A DNA stretch of 64,000 bases from Bacteroidota bacterium (lineage in GTDB: Bacteria; Bacteroidota; Bacteroidia; Chitinophagales; BACL12), in NCBI GenBank assembly GCA_016706865.1, contig JADJIS010000001.1:620001-684000 (forward strand), in the 5' to 3' direction. A program made the position numbers and the translations under genes. The notes beneath the pieces are model-generated. The model was not told the origin of the DNA and did no database searches. It was given only the letters and a program-made list of their open reading frames with translations. Below are positions 26,205 through 36,219 of the stretch, in pieces. Every line of letters starts with the position of its first letter. Within the stretch, counting starts at the first letter, position 1.

Positions 26205-27161
26205 TTATTTTACAGCGGCATCCAAAGGCAGTTTAATTTCAAATACTTCACCTTTTTTTACGGTAAGTAAGTTTGAACGCAACCAGGGATTATAATATTT
26301 AACCATTTTATAGGTTGTATTATGTTGCTGAGCAAATTCGGCCAGATTTAATATTGTAGTATCCACTTTCACAGTCTTGTATTCCCATGGATCATAAAGG
26401 TCTTCCTTACTTAAAAAGAAACCATAGTCCTGACTATTTTCATAAACTAATTTAAATGCCAGAGCTCGGAAAATATATCTGGAAGTTTCATCTTTTAAAT
26501 ACAGATCATAATAACTATCAGTATTCTGATAATCAACCACTCCTTCAATACCACCCATTCCGGCATTATATGAAGCTGCTGCCAGCGTCCAGTTGCCGAA
26601 TTTTGCATAGGCATCTTTTAAATATTTTGCTGCAGCCCGGGTCGATTTTTCCATGTCGTAACGCTCATCCACCTCTGCGGTAACTGTTAATCCATAATTC
26701 ACTGCAGTTCCCTTCAAAAATTGCCAATAACCATGCGCCTCGGCCGGAGAAACAACATTGCGCAATCCACTTTCTGCCATGGCAAGATATTTAAAATCGT
26801 CGGGGATATTATTTTCTTTTAAAACCTTTTCAATTATTGGAAACCATCTGTGTGCTAGTTTAAGGTTTTGAATGGTGCTGGAATGCCAATAACCGGTCAC
26901 AGTTAATTCCCTGTCCATTCTTTCCAATACTTCAAAATCGTTAAGCGGAACCGGTTCTCCGGCAAAAGAAATAGTTGCGGGAACTTTTGCTGCAAAATAT
27001 TTGATCGTGTTCACATCATCCGCCAGCGAACGCAAGGTATCGGATGACTCCACCACTGCATTTTTGTTGTTTTTAATATCTGAATTTCCTGAAACAGCAT
27101 ATCCAATAAAGATGGCTATTCCTGAAAAAGCACCGATTAATATGTAATGAATCTTTTTCAA
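26205..27161 (-). CDS. Lytic transglycosylase (GH23)
   Basis: Cleaves murein glycan to 1,6-anhydro products. N-terminal membrane or signal helix, then the SLT domain with the catalytic Glu in YLAMAESGLR, YWQFLKGTAVNYGL and AAASYNAGMGGI. The C-terminal NLAEFAQQHNTTYKMVKYYNPWL...VKKGEVFEIKLP is LysM-like. A TTG start at 27161 gives MKKIHYILIGAF and avoids the 62-base overlap with the upstream gene that the ATG at 27227 would cause. Confidence 0.87.
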   Translation of the reverse strand: MKKIHYILIGAFSGIAIFIGYAVSGNSDIKNNKNAVVESSDTLRSLADDVNTIKYFAAKVPATISFAGEPVPLNDFEVLERMDRELTVTGYWHSSTIQNLKLAHRWFPIIEKVLKENNIPDDFKYLAMAESGLRNVVSPAEAHGYWQFLKGTAVNYGLTVTAEVDERYDMEKSTRAAAKYLKDAYAKFGNWTLAAASYNAGMGGIEGVVDYQNTDSYYDLYLKDETSRYIFRALAFKLVYENSQDYGFFLSKEDLYDPWEYKTVKVDTTILNLAEFAQQHNTTYKMVKYYNPWLRSNLLTVKKGEVFEIKLPLDAAVK

Positions 27162-27165
27162 TTTC

Positions 27166-27669
27166 TTATTTTCTTTTAAATACGGGAACGGTGGAACAAG
27201 GTTCTCCGTACATGATACTTTTTGCAACCGGCCTCAGGATATTCGTTATCTCTAAATAGGCATCAACAGGAACCGGCTTATCGCTGCATCCCTTTATAAC
27301 GACACGCTGGTCGATAAATTGCGTTAAGTCAATTTTTGATAAAGCCTCAGAGTATATCCTTTTTATCGCTTCTTCCTCATTACCCATAATAACACTATTG
27401 GCAAATGGCTGAGCATTGGCAGCAACCAACATATAAGCCCAATTTGGAATGATGGCATCTGCAGAGCAATAAACAGCGAGATATTTATCGGAATACAAGG
27501 ACCAATCAATTAAAGCAAGTGCCTCGCGAAAGTCTTTTTCCTTGAGAATCAGGCCTTTAAATAAATAATCCTTCAGATCAAAGGCAACAATTTTGTCCGT
27601 TTCGGGAAAAAATGTTTCGAGATCGAATGATACAATTCCACTTTGAGCAACTTTATTAATGAGTTCCAC
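27166..27669 (-). CDS. DUF2480 family protein
   Basis: 167-aa soluble protein of a Bacteroidota-restricted family: MELINKVAQSGIVSFDLE, DLKDYLF, VAVYCSADAIIPNWAYM-like segment and VVIKGCSDKPVPVDAY with Cys residues that could bind metal. Function not known. It lies between the foldase and transglycosylase genes. Confidence 0.85.
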   Translation of the reverse strand: MELINKVAQSGIVSFDLETFFPETDKIVAFDLKDYLFKGLILKEKDFREALALIDWSLYSDKYLAVYCSADAIIPNWAYMLVAANAQPFANSVIMGNEEEAIKRIYSEALSKIDLTQFIDQRVVIKGCSDKPVPVDAYLEITNILRPVAKSIMYGEPCSTVPVFKRK

Positions 27670-27717
27670 CTGCTATATTTTATACTGCACAACGGATATC
27701 ATAGGATAAAAGTTTTT

Positions 27718-29931
27718 TTAATCGCCAAATTGATAACGATTATCCACAACTTCAGCCTTATCTTTTAGTTCGAAAAGCAATCCCTGTGTCTGTTGAACCA
27801 TGGCTTGCTGTTGTTGTTGTGGCTGATATTTATTTTGGAATGAATACATCAATTGATTTTTATTCATCGTGTAGTCCGTTGTTTCAGGAGCAGGTGTAAT
27901 ATTGATCAATTGCGCTAGAAATACTCCGCGATTGCCTGCCACCGGTTTTGTCATTTTACCGGCTTCAAGACCAAATACAGATCCTATCACCTTTGGTTCC
28001 CGTCCGATCATAGGTGCGGAAGGAGATGCCATACTTGCATTAGAAACAGAATCAACACGCATTCCCAATTTAGCTGCAATTGCCTCCATGGAAGCACCTG
28101 ATTTCATTGCATCATTAAATTTCTGCGTTAACATTTCACCTTTTTTCTCCATGATCACTTCACGCTCCACTAATTCTTTGATATTTTCCAATTCTGCAAT
28201 ACCATCCACTTTAACATCTTTTACATAGGCAACAACCACACGATCTGCCATGTTAAAATATTTAAATTCATCCTTTTTTGCATCGAAAGCCCAAATAATG
28301 ATCTCCCTGGTATCTGCAAGTCCCGGTATTTCGTATTGATTTTTAGTTAAGGGCTGAGTAACACGTTTAAATAATTTCATATCCGTAACACCTTGTTCGA
28401 AGGTTTCAGGAGTTTGATATTTATCGTAAAATGAGTTTGCTACTTTTTCAAGCGAATCGATGGTTTCTTTACCAGGTGCAACTGCTTTACTCAACACGGC
28501 AATTGTTACAAAATCTCTGCGATTTTTAACTTCCGTAATTTCAACAATATGGTATCCGTATGGCGCTTTTACTACTCCAACTTTTCCAACAGGACCAGTC
28601 TTAAATAAATAATCTTTGAATTCAGGAACATAACCAACGGAAGGAGTTACCCATCCAAGATCACCACCCTGAGGTTTTGATTCATTATCATCGGAAAATG
28701 TTGTAGCCAGTTGCGCAAAATCTCCCCCTGCAGCTAATAATCCCTGAATACTATCAACAAGATTTTTAGCAGTAACGGAGTCGCGGTTTTCATTTATTGC
28801 AATAACAATATGTTGCGCTTTAACGGAATCGAGCATATTCTGACGATTCTTCAATTTTGCCATTTTGTAAGATCCGCTGCTGAAGTAAGGACCAACAAGT
28901 GAACCTACACTTTTTGAATAAAAAGAATCAACTACATTCGAATCAATATCCATTTGATAAAGATCGTTGCGGCTGTAATTTGCATAACCATATCTATCCT
29001 GATCTTCAGAACGAGTTGCAATAAATATAGAGTCGTTTTTTGCAGCCTTCATTTTTTCAACGCTGGCCATCAGATTTGCAAGTGTTGTTGCACTATCAAT
29101 TCCGGTCGGAGTAAATTCCCAGCTTACATATTCCACAACCCTGCCTTCAGTTTGTTTGTATTTATTTTTGTGTTCGTTGTAGTAAGATTTTAATTCAGCA
29201 TCTGAAACGGTGATGGTTGAATCGGCTATCTGATCGTATGGAAGAGTAATTACAGTAAAATTAGCTCTAGTATTTCCCATGGTATAATTTCTTTTCGCCA
29301 TCCATTCGGGAACATAAGTTGCTTGCGTAAAGAGCGACATATATTTCGATTGCATGTAATCGCGTTTTGCTACCTTTTCTCTGGAAATAAATTGATAATA
29401 TTCCTGGCGCATTTGAGGATTATTTTGTTGCGCTTCCTGATCGGATATCTGACTAACCCATGTTGGAAGTACACTTGCATCATACTGTCCCGTTTGCGAG
29501 AGACCTATATAATAATTTTTGATAACCGGATGAGGATCTGGTCCATAGATAAGGTTGCTGAATTCATCCTCAGTAACAGTGATACCTAGTTTTTCCAGTT
29601 CTACCTCTACGATCTTCTCGTTTACAAATTCTGTCCATGCTTTTTCAGAAATACCAAATTGTGTTCTTGGATCCAGCTGATATTGTCCTTGCTCATATGC
29701 AAGCACTTGATTATTAAAGGTTAGATATTCCAATACCGATTGCCCGCGGCGTTCTGCAAACTCATCCTGCGTAATTTCCTGACCGGAAACATTTGCGTAA
29801 TCCGGAATTTTGTTTTTGTTGAACATGCCGGTGTTGGAATTAGTAGCATCCTGAAATAAAAAAGCTACCAAAGCCAAGGCTATAGCGCCAACAACCACCC
29901 ATGAGTACTTGCGAATCTTTGAAATGAGCAT
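27718..29931 (-). CDS. Periplasmic peptidylprolyl isomerase, PpiD/SurA-like
   Basis: 737 aa. N-terminal membrane anchor (residues 9-27), a SurA-N/trigger-like helical domain (35-330), one clear parvulin domain (about 360-465: KAQHIVIAINEN, FAQLATTFSDD, GGDLGWVTP, GPVGKVGVVKAPYGYHIVEI) and a second, degenerate helical region. Assists folding of periplasmic and outer-membrane proteins. The C-terminus has a short Gln run (QPQQQQQAM). Confidence 0.9.
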   Translation of the reverse strand: MLISKIRKYSWVVVGAIALALVAFLFQDATNSNTGMFNKNKIPDYANVSGQEITQDEFAERRGQSVLEYLTFNNQVLAYEQGQYQLDPRTQFGISEKAWTEFVNEKIVEVELEKLGITVTEDEFSNLIYGPDPHPVIKNYYIGLSQTGQYDASVLPTWVSQISDQEAQQNNPQMRQEYYQFISREKVAKRDYMQSKYMSLFTQATYVPEWMAKRNYTMGNTRANFTVITLPYDQIADSTITVSDAELKSYYNEHKNKYKQTEGRVVEYVSWEFTPTGIDSATTLANLMASVEKMKAAKNDSIFIATRSEDQDRYGYANYSRNDLYQMDIDSNVVDSFYSKSVGSLVGPYFSSGSYKMAKLKNRQNMLDSVKAQHIVIAINENRDSVTAKNLVDSIQGLLAAGGDFAQLATTFSDDNESKPQGGDLGWVTPSVGYVPEFKDYLFKTGPVGKVGVVKAPYGYHIVEITEVKNRRDFVTIAVLSKAVAPGKETIDSLEKVANSFYDKYQTPETFEQGVTDMKLFKRVTQPLTKNQYEIPGLADTREIIIWAFDAKKDEFKYFNMADRVVVAYVKDVKVDGIAELENIKELVEREVIMEKKGEMLTQKFNDAMKSGASMEAIAAKLGMRVDSVSNASMASPSAPMIGREPKVIGSVFGLEAGKMTKPVAGNRGVFLAQLINITPAPETTDYTMNKNQLMYSFQNKYQPQQQQQAMVQQTQGLLFELKDKAEVVDNRYQFGD

Positions 29932-30514
29932 AACGATGTAATCCCTTTTAATTTATATTGGGGATGCAAAGGTAGTGGAATCAATGTGGAAAACAAAACT
30001 TCTTAAACGGACGTAGGACATAGGATAAAGGATGAAGGACTTGACATAGGACATGGGAAATAGGATAAAGGACATATGACATACGACATAGGACTTACGA
30101 CATACGAAATAGAACTAACCGTGGGACTAAAGCTATTAATGTAACAAACTGCCTACTGTGACTGTGACTGTGACTGCGACTGCGACTGTGACTGCTACTG
30201 TGTCCAAGTTTCAACTCGGAGGAAGGTCACCCGGGGGAGAATTGTTTGTTGTTCTTTATTCCTTGTTCTTTATTCGATATTATTGTTCTGGGTTCTGGGT
30301 TCTGGGTTCTGGGTTCTGGGTTCTGGGTTCGGGGTTCTGAGTTCTGGGTTCAAGCAGATCCTAGTAAGATTAAACAAACACGACTACATTTCAACTTTGA
30401 GGAATGTGTTAAATAATAGATAATACCCCCTTTTTCAACCTTACACACCTTCCTTCCTTTTTTACTCCTTAGATCCTTCCCCTTCAATTCTTCGAATCTT
30501 CTCCCTTCGATTCT
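29932..30514. repeat. Gene-free interval of degenerate short tandem repeats
   Basis: Three unrelated arrays: GGACATAGGATA-like words (30007-30118), a 6-bp unit GTGACT/GCGACT (30155-30202, about eight copies) and a 7-bp unit TTCTGGG (30286-30351, about nine copies). The GGACATAGG words recur in inverse orientation at about 41345-41400. No gene or tRNA seen. Simple repeats, not CRISPR. Confidence 0.8.
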
Positions 30515-30790
30515 TCAAGCACTTCTCCCTTCGACTTCTTCAAGCACTTCTCCCTTGGAATCTTTAAAAGCTTCTTTCTTCTTTTTATAATACTCCTCCT
30601 GATACTTCCTGTTTTTCTTTTTGAACCAGTACATAAACACGGCAACACAGGTTGTAAAAACAGTTATATAAATATAATTGCCATAAGCCTGACCGTTGGA
30701 GGAACGAATGATAACCATGGTTAGAGAAATGACTGCAGCAACAAGCCACATCACTTCAAATATTTTCATTAATTTCAGATAGTTCTGCAT
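30515..30790 (-). CDS. Small two-helix membrane protein
   Basis: 91 aa with two transmembrane helices (about 12-30 and 38-56) and a Lys/Glu-rich cytoplasmic tail. Unknown function; small proteins like this are common beside lptC in the phylum. The last codons (GEVLEEVEGRSA) and the DNA after the stop are made of an imperfect ~25-bp repeat (CGAAGGGAGAAGTGCTTGAA), so the C-terminus has been reshaped by repeat expansion. Confidence 0.7.
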   Translation of the reverse strand: MQNYLKLMKIFEVMWLVAAVISLTMVIIRSSNGQAYGNYIYITVFTTCVAVFMYWFKKKNRKYQEEYYKKKKEAFKDSKGEVLEEVEGRSA

Positions 30791-30834
30791 ATGCTAAATT
30801 AATTAAACTTTATTACTGTGTAATAAAACCATTG

Positions 30835-31461
30835 TTATTCTTCCGACTCCATGGCATCCATTTCTGTGCGAATTGTTCCCTGTGGTTTTTTTATTTTATA
30901 GGTTGTGAGTTGCTCATCGGCTTCCATTCCTTCTCCATAAATAACCTGATCGGGTGTAGTGATCTTTACAAATTTATCGGAATAAATTCTATGATTTTTT
31001 TCATCCCAAATTAATTCTTCTGTGCTAAGATGTTCATTGTTTTCGTTAACAACCTGTACATCGTTTCGCATAATGGTTTTCATTTCATTTTCATAACGAA
31101 TGCCATAATTTGCGGTGAGATTACTTGTTACCCGTAAACTATCGTTATAAAAATCCACTTTTAATCCATCGTTAAATTCTGTATAGGGATTATCGGTCAG
31201 AAATCGCGTTACGGTTGGAGCTGTTACACGCACTTTTACATTGCCGTATTCACTGTAAAATAATTCGATATTTTTTCCGCGTTCCACACCCGGTTCGGCA
31301 AGTTTGGCAGCATTATTAACATCATCAATATCATTAACGCAGGAAACCATAAATATCATCCCAAAAATAATGGCAGAAGTAATTAAATTACTGCACAAAA
31401 TTTTTTGAAGATCAAGGAAATATTTTTTCAATTTTATGAATCCGGCTTTTAGAAGAACCAT
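30835..31461 (-). CDS. lptC: LPS export protein LptC
   Basis: Bitopic or lipidated LptC of the LPS export bridge. Signal segment ending MVSC (Cys about residue 41 with this start), then VKVRVTAPTVTRF, EFNDGLKVDFYND, NYGIRYE, IMRNDVQVVNENNEHLSTEELIWDEKNHRIYSDKFVKI and YGEGMEADEQLTTYKI, which is the OstA-like beta-jellyroll. Confidence 0.88.
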   Translation of the reverse strand: MVLLKAGFIKLKKYFLDLQKILCSNLITSAIIFGMIFMVSCVNDIDDVNNAAKLAEPGVERGKNIELFYSEYGNVKVRVTAPTVTRFLTDNPYTEFNDGLKVDFYNDSLRVTSNLTANYGIRYENEMKTIMRNDVQVVNENNEHLSTEELIWDEKNHRIYSDKFVKITTPDQVIYGEGMEADEQLTTYKIKKPQGTIRTEMDAMESEE

Positions 31462-31560
31462 TAAATATTAAAGCATAAAAAAATATTTTCCCACAGCCTT
31501 TTTATAATATTATTATTCTGCTGTGTTCGGATAAATATTAATCATAATTTGAAGATATCA

Positions 31561-32955
31561 TCAATTCAATTTGAATTTTCTGAACCATCCTGAATCCACC
31601 AAGGTAAATCCAACTCCGAAATTATAATATGTTTCAGAAATATCGGTATTGCTTCCTCTTTGTCCTGCATTAATAAAAACATTCATACGGGAACTTCTGA
31701 ACGAAGGCAATACATTATCCCCGAAACCCAATGGAATGGAGGTTCCTGCAGTAATTCCGATATCATTTAATTGCACGCCATCCACAATAAGATTGCTCAT
31801 TCCGGAATAACCTCCGAGTCGCAATGCCCAAGCTGCACTTCTTTTTTCTTTTATTTTAGGAATAAATTCCATCGAAACTGTTGCTCTCCAACTATCACCT
31901 AAAGAACCTGCATCCTGAAAGCCTGCATATTTACTCCACATTGTTCTGGAATATTGCGCTCCAAGCGTAAATTGATTTTTATTTTCTGTTTCTGTACTAA
32001 AGAAACTAAATGAAATTCCACCTTGAAAAGATGCGGGAATAATTATATTACCTGATGTATCGGGTTGAGAATAAATTGTATCCGTAATAAATTCATAATT
32101 ACCACTTTTCTGAATATTGGTCCATACAACAGATTGATCTCCGTTAACTGTTAATTCAGGACTCATTGCAGCACCAAACCGCCATGTTAAAATATCTCTG
32201 TTTGTTCCGTACTTTCTTATGAATTGTTTTTGATATCCTACTCCATAATTAAACATGCCGCCACTAATTCTGCTTGTTGTGGTGAGTTTTGTAGTTTGCG
32301 AATTAAATAGTTCGGGAAACGATGCATAAGTGATGCTTGATAAAGAACCAAAAAGTTGTGCCGCATTTCCGCCTATACTAAAAATATTTGCCGAAATAAC
32401 AGTATCCATTTTATCCTTGATCAATTTTACTTTGGTTACTGTATCCGTTTGATATTTATATCCAAGTCCGCCGTAAACCTGATATAAACTTCCGTCACCA
32501 ACATAATTATATTCAATTGTTCCTAGTTGAGGATCTTCGGTGGGTACTTCTTCATAAATGCTGTATTGAAATCCGCTATAAGGCATAAGTCCAAAACTCA
32601 TTCCGAATTTATGACGTCTCAATTGTCGCATAAGCGGAAATCCGAAAGCCATATAAGAGAGATTACCATCACCCGAAGTAAATTGTTCAGTTTCATTTTT
32701 AAGAGTAATCACATTTCCGTAAGCCCCTACATCAAAAGTGGCAAAATTCAGTTCCGAATACGATGCCGGGTTTTGGTAATTAATATTTGTAGGCGTAAAA
32801 TATGCAGCCGAAAAACCACCCATTCCGTTGGAGGCTCCAAAGGTTGTTGGAAAAATATTTCCTAACCCATATCTTGAATATGGAGAATTAACCTGAGCCG
32901 ATAAAGTGGATATGGTAAAAACGGTAATTAAAAGTAGCAATCTTCCGAAACGCAT
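31561..32955 (-). CDS. Outer-membrane beta-barrel protein
   Basis: 464 aa. Signal peptide ending TLSAQ, then NSPYSRYGLGN, typical of a Bacteroidota barrel family with FadL/OMPP1-like features (GMGGFSAAY, NYQNPASYSEL). Alternating strands with aromatic belts run to the C-terminal GVGFTLVDSGWFRKFKLN. It overlaps the coaX stop by one base and may be cotranscribed. Cargo or substrate unknown. Confidence 0.75.
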   Translation of the reverse strand: MRFGRLLLLITVFTISTLSAQVNSPYSRYGLGNIFPTTFGASNGMGGFSAAYFTPTNINYQNPASYSELNFATFDVGAYGNVITLKNETEQFTSGDGNLSYMAFGFPLMRQLRRHKFGMSFGLMPYSGFQYSIYEEVPTEDPQLGTIEYNYVGDGSLYQVYGGLGYKYQTDTVTKVKLIKDKMDTVISANIFSIGGNAAQLFGSLSSITYASFPELFNSQTTKLTTTSRISGGMFNYGVGYQKQFIRKYGTNRDILTWRFGAAMSPELTVNGDQSVVWTNIQKSGNYEFITDTIYSQPDTSGNIIIPASFQGGISFSFFSTETENKNQFTLGAQYSRTMWSKYAGFQDAGSLGDSWRATVSMEFIPKIKEKRSAAWALRLGGYSGMSNLIVDGVQLNDIGITAGTSIPLGFGDNVLPSFRSSRMNVFINAGQRGSNTDISETYYNFGVGFTLVDSGWFRKFKLN

Positions 32956-33698
32956 CAGTTGTGATTCAAATTAAAATTAAGAATAGTGTTCAAACCCTCT
33001 AAAACCAGATTTGGGAGTGCAAATATCTGCCTTTTAAGATGCAATTCAAAGAAATGTGCATCTCCACCGGTAATAACTACACTTAAATCAGCATATTTTG
33101 AAGAGTAAGCTTCAATCATTCCGCTTGTTTCAAACAAAGCGCCAATGTAAGTTCCGGTTATCATAGAGGTATGTGTTGTATTACCGGTAAGTTCAATATT
33201 TTCGAGATCAATATCCAGCAACGGGTCTATTAACGGCAATCGGGCTGTAAAATTGTGCATTGCCTTAAGACGCATATGCAGTCCGGGTGAGATCGCACCT
33301 CCCAAATATTGATTTTCAGCATTTACAAAATCATATTTTATACAGGTGCCTGCGTCAATTACCAGCACATTTTTGTTGCGAAATTGTGCGTTAGCACCTA
33401 CTGCTGCTGCAAGCCTGTCCTTTCCCAAGGTTTCCGGCGTTTCGTATAAATTGTGAATTGGGAGTGGTGAAACGTGGTTTAATAAAAGGAATTTCCCATT
33501 TCTTTGTAAAATTTCCTCCAAAGCAGGGTTGTGGTTGTCTACAGAGGAAAGTATACTATTGGAAATCGTGAATTTCTGAAGAATTGACAGGAGATCCTCA
33601 CTATTCAATTGTTCTTCTTTCCAAACAAAAACGATCTGATCATCTTCAAATACAGCGCATTTGTGTTGAGTATTGCCAAGGTCGAGAACGAGATTCAC
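32955..33698 (-). CDS. coaX: Type III pantothenate kinase
   Basis: First step of CoA synthesis. ASKHA-fold motifs are intact: LVLDLGNTQHK (phosphate loop), ETLGKDRLAAAVGA (PAN motif with Gly-x-Asp-Arg), VIDAGTCIKYDFV and GGAISPGLHMRLKAM, and late TGGDAHFF. 247 aa is normal. Confidence 0.95.
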   Translation of the reverse strand: MNLVLDLGNTQHKCAVFEDDQIVFVWKEEQLNSEDLLSILQKFTISNSILSSVDNHNPALEEILQRNGKFLLLNHVSPLPIHNLYETPETLGKDRLAAAVGANAQFRNKNVLVIDAGTCIKYDFVNAENQYLGGAISPGLHMRLKAMHNFTARLPLIDPLLDIDLENIELTGNTTHTSMITGTYIGALFETSGMIEAYSSKYADLSVVITGGDAHFFELHLKRQIFALPNLVLEGLNTILNFNLNHN

Positions 33699-33787
33699 GG
33701 TGTGAAATTCGCAAAAAATACTGTTACAAAGGATTTGACGATCCTGAATTCAGCAAATAGTAACGAATTTGTTAGTCCGGGAGGAAT

Positions 33788-34105
33788 TTATTTCCGCTTA
33801 CCGGCTTCTTCCTTATAGGTAGTGTAACAAATTACCAGATCGGCTTCACTGCGCCATTCGGTGTAGTAAACTAAAATGTCGGCCTCCGTTTTCCATTCGG
33901 TGAAGAACCAGATACCTGAATCTTTTTGAGCATCACTTTTCCAATCGCTTTTAAAAACGATAATATCGGCCTCAGAAGCGTTTTCGGTCACGTAAACCTT
34001 CTTATTGGCTTCACTTTTCCATTCCGTAGTGTAAATCACCTGGCTTTTGGCTTCGAAAAAGAAAATAACAAAGGTTATGGACAATAATAATTTGGAAGCT
34101 TTCAT
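33788..34105 (-). CDS. DUF6150 family secreted repeat protein
   Basis: Signal peptide (cleaved after KSQ), then four to five short repeats of the type VY-x-T-E-W-(K/R)-S-E-A-D. The repeat identity is that of the DUF6150 family seen in Bacteroidota. No function known. 105 aa. Confidence 0.82.
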   Translation of the reverse strand: MKASKLLLSITFVIFFFEAKSQVIYTTEWKSEANKKVYVTENASEADIIVFKSDWKSDAQKDSGIWFFTEWKTEADILVYYTEWRSEADLVICYTTYKEEAGKRK

Positions 34106-34231
34106 TGTATGTGTCTATTTGGTTTAAAGATAAGTAAGGTTTAGTTGGAATTCAAAATTGTTTTCTCTGCAAACCTTACTATCTCTTTAAGGGGTATAAT
34201 GACTAATTTCGTGCCAAAGGAAAATAACGTT

Positions 34232-34570
34232 ATGAGCAAAACATCAGAAATTCAGCTGAAAGTATTTTTAGATGAAAGTAATATCCCCGCAAACATAACC
34301 TGGTTTGCGAGCGACAGCCAAATGCAGGAACCGGAAAGTTGTAAAGCATTTATGTTGAGTGTATTTGATGAAAAATCTTCCGAATCGCTCCGCATCGATC
34401 TTTGGACGAAAGAAATGCGGCAGGATGAAATGGATAAATTCTTTTTCGAAACACTTATGACCATGGCGGATACCTATCACCGCGCAAATCAAAATGAAGA
34501 AATAGTGAAAGAGATGAAGGATTTTGCATTTAATTTTGGAGAGAAGACAGGTATTATAAAAAGAAAATAA
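34232..34570 (+). CDS. gldC: Gliding motility protein GldC
   Basis: Family reading is clear: MSKTSEIQLKVFLDESNIP, FMLSVFDEKSSESLRIDLWTKEM, EMDKFFFETLMTMADTYHRA and MKDFAFNFGEK. GldC is a cytoplasmic or peripheral accessory of gliding/T9SS systems. ATG at 34232, with AAAGGA 11 bases upstream, aligns with the family start; earlier in-frame starts would add about 29 residues that do not belong. Confidence 0.92.
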   Translation: MSKTSEIQLKVFLDESNIPANITWFASDSQMQEPESCKAFMLSVFDEKSSESLRIDLWTKEMRQDEMDKFFFETLMTMADTYHRANQNEEIVKEMKDFAFNFGEKTGIIKRK

Positions 34571-34662
34571 TTTTCGCAACGTCTCAACCATTTTTATGGA
34601 TATCAATTTAATGACATGTTGCAAAATCCGTTTCTGATTATTTAATTTTAGGATATAAATTC

Positions 34663-35436
34663 ATGCAACACAAAATTGGAATAACACTTTCAGGAGGAGG
34701 CGCAAGAGGCATTGCACATATTGGTGTATTGCAAGCTCTCGAAAGTGCGGGAATTTTTCCGGATGTTATTTCAGGTTGTAGTGCGGGTGCTATGGTGGGT
34801 GCATTATATGCAGAGGGTTATTCTCCGCGAAAAATATATTCACTCATTGAAAATAAAAGTATTTACAGTATTATTAAAATGGGGCTCCCTAACAAAGGGA
34901 TGATGGAACTTGTTTATTTCAGAAAGATATTAACTGAAAATATTGCGCACGATACTTTTGAGCAATTAAAAAAACCATTTTATACCTCTGTCACAAATTT
35001 AAATACCGGAAATTGTGAAATAATTGGCAGTGGAAAATTAACCGATTATGTAATTGCTTCACAATCTATTCCCTTAGTGTTTAAACCATTAAAGATCGGT
35101 GAATATTTATATGTTGATGGAGGAGTATTAAACAATCTTCCCGTGGAACCCGTTCGCGATCAGTGTGATATTTTGATAGGCGTAAATGTTACACCTATTA
35201 ATTACACAGAAAAATTAAGTGGAATGCGTGACGTGGGTTTTCGGATCTTGAATTTATCTCTCATGACAAATATGGAAAGCAGAATGAAACAATGCGATTT
35301 TTTAATTGAACCCGACACAGCAGATTACACCATATTTGATGTAAACAAATCAAAACTTATTTATGATGCAGGATATGAAGCAGCATTACCGGTTGCCGAA
35401 AAAATTATTCAATTCATAAAATCGGAAAATCAATAA
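34663..35436 (+). CDS. Patatin-like phospholipase
   Basis: Ser-Asp dyad lipase: oxyanion GGGARG (11-16), nucleophile Ser40 in GCSAG, and Asp in YVDGGVLNNLP. No signal peptide, so cytoplasmic or membrane-associated, like RssA-type proteins. Same strand as gldC, 92 bases apart. Confidence 0.92.
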   Translation: MQHKIGITLSGGGARGIAHIGVLQALESAGIFPDVISGCSAGAMVGALYAEGYSPRKIYSLIENKSIYSIIKMGLPNKGMMELVYFRKILTENIAHDTFEQLKKPFYTSVTNLNTGNCEIIGSGKLTDYVIASQSIPLVFKPLKIGEYLYVDGGVLNNLPVEPVRDQCDILIGVNVTPINYTEKLSGMRDVGFRILNLSLMTNMESRMKQCDFLIEPDTADYTIFDVNKSKLIYDAGYEAALPVAEKIIQFIKSENQ

Positions 35437-35484
35437 TTGGAACAATAATTTTTTGGTAAATTAATCATTACATAAAATTACTTT

Positions 35485-36018
35485 ATGCCATTAATTCTCA
35501 CTGTAAACGAAAAGACTCCTCAATTTGGAAAAAATTGTTTTCTCGCAGAAAATTGCACCATAGTAGGTGAAGTAAAAATGGGTGACGATTGCAGTGTGTG
35601 GTTTAATGCAGTTATTCGCGGCGATGTAAATTCTATTACCATCGGAAATAAAGTAAATATTCAGGATAATGCTGTAATACATTGCACCTATTTAAAAGCC
35701 GCAACTACAATTGGAAATAATGTTTCCATAGGACATAATGCAATTGTTCATGGATGCACCATTCACGATAATGTGTTGGTTGGCATGGGTGCAATTGTGA
35801 TGGATAATGCAATAGTAAATGAAAATGTTTTAATAGCAGCCGGAGCAGTAGTTTTAGAAAATTCGATATTAGAAAGTGGTTTCATCTACGGTGGCGTTCC
35901 TGCCAAAAAACTTAAACCACTAAGTGAAGAAGTTTTTAAACACAATATCGATCGCATTGCGAATAATTATGTGATACTCAAAATGGTTCCAATAAATTTA
36001 CCGATGATGTACCGATGA
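35485..36018 (+). CDS. Gamma-carbonic anhydrase-like hexapeptide protein
   Basis: Left-handed beta-helix of I-x-x-G-N-like hexapeptides. Family metal ligands are seen: AVIHCTY, SIGHNAIVHG (two His), and the VFYGGVPAKK-type end (FIYGGVPAKKL). Length 177 aa. The last residues (PMMYR) are encoded by the first unit of an ATGTACCGATGA-type repeat that continues after the stop, so the natural C-terminus may have been altered. Confidence 0.88.
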   Translation: MPLILTVNEKTPQFGKNCFLAENCTIVGEVKMGDDCSVWFNAVIRGDVNSITIGNKVNIQDNAVIHCTYLKAATTIGNNVSIGHNAIVHGCTIHDNVLVGMGAIVMDNAIVNENVLIAAGAVVLENSILESGFIYGGVPAKKLKPLSEEVFKHNIDRIANNYVILKMVPINLPMMYR

Positions 36019-36219
36019 AAAATGATGTACCGATATACCGATGAACAGCCGGGCTTCGATTAAATCTGAAACTACCAGACCTGAAAATTAGCAAATTACC
36101 AAATGGAACAAGAATTTACCAGACTGACAAATTACTAAATGATCACACCTAGCATAACCGAATCAATAAGACGATAAACTTCGATCTTCCAGTATCCTGT
36201 ACTTCACCCCTCAGGCTAA

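Noticed and set aside
30158..30340. 60-aa open frame with a repetitive VTATVTATV start
   Set aside because: Encoded entirely by two microsatellite arrays; no ribosome site and no homology-like wording.
30286..30351. Regular repeat array that could suggest a CRISPR
   Set aside because: The 7-bp TTCTGGG unit has no spacers and no cas genes are near; it is a simple tandem repeat.
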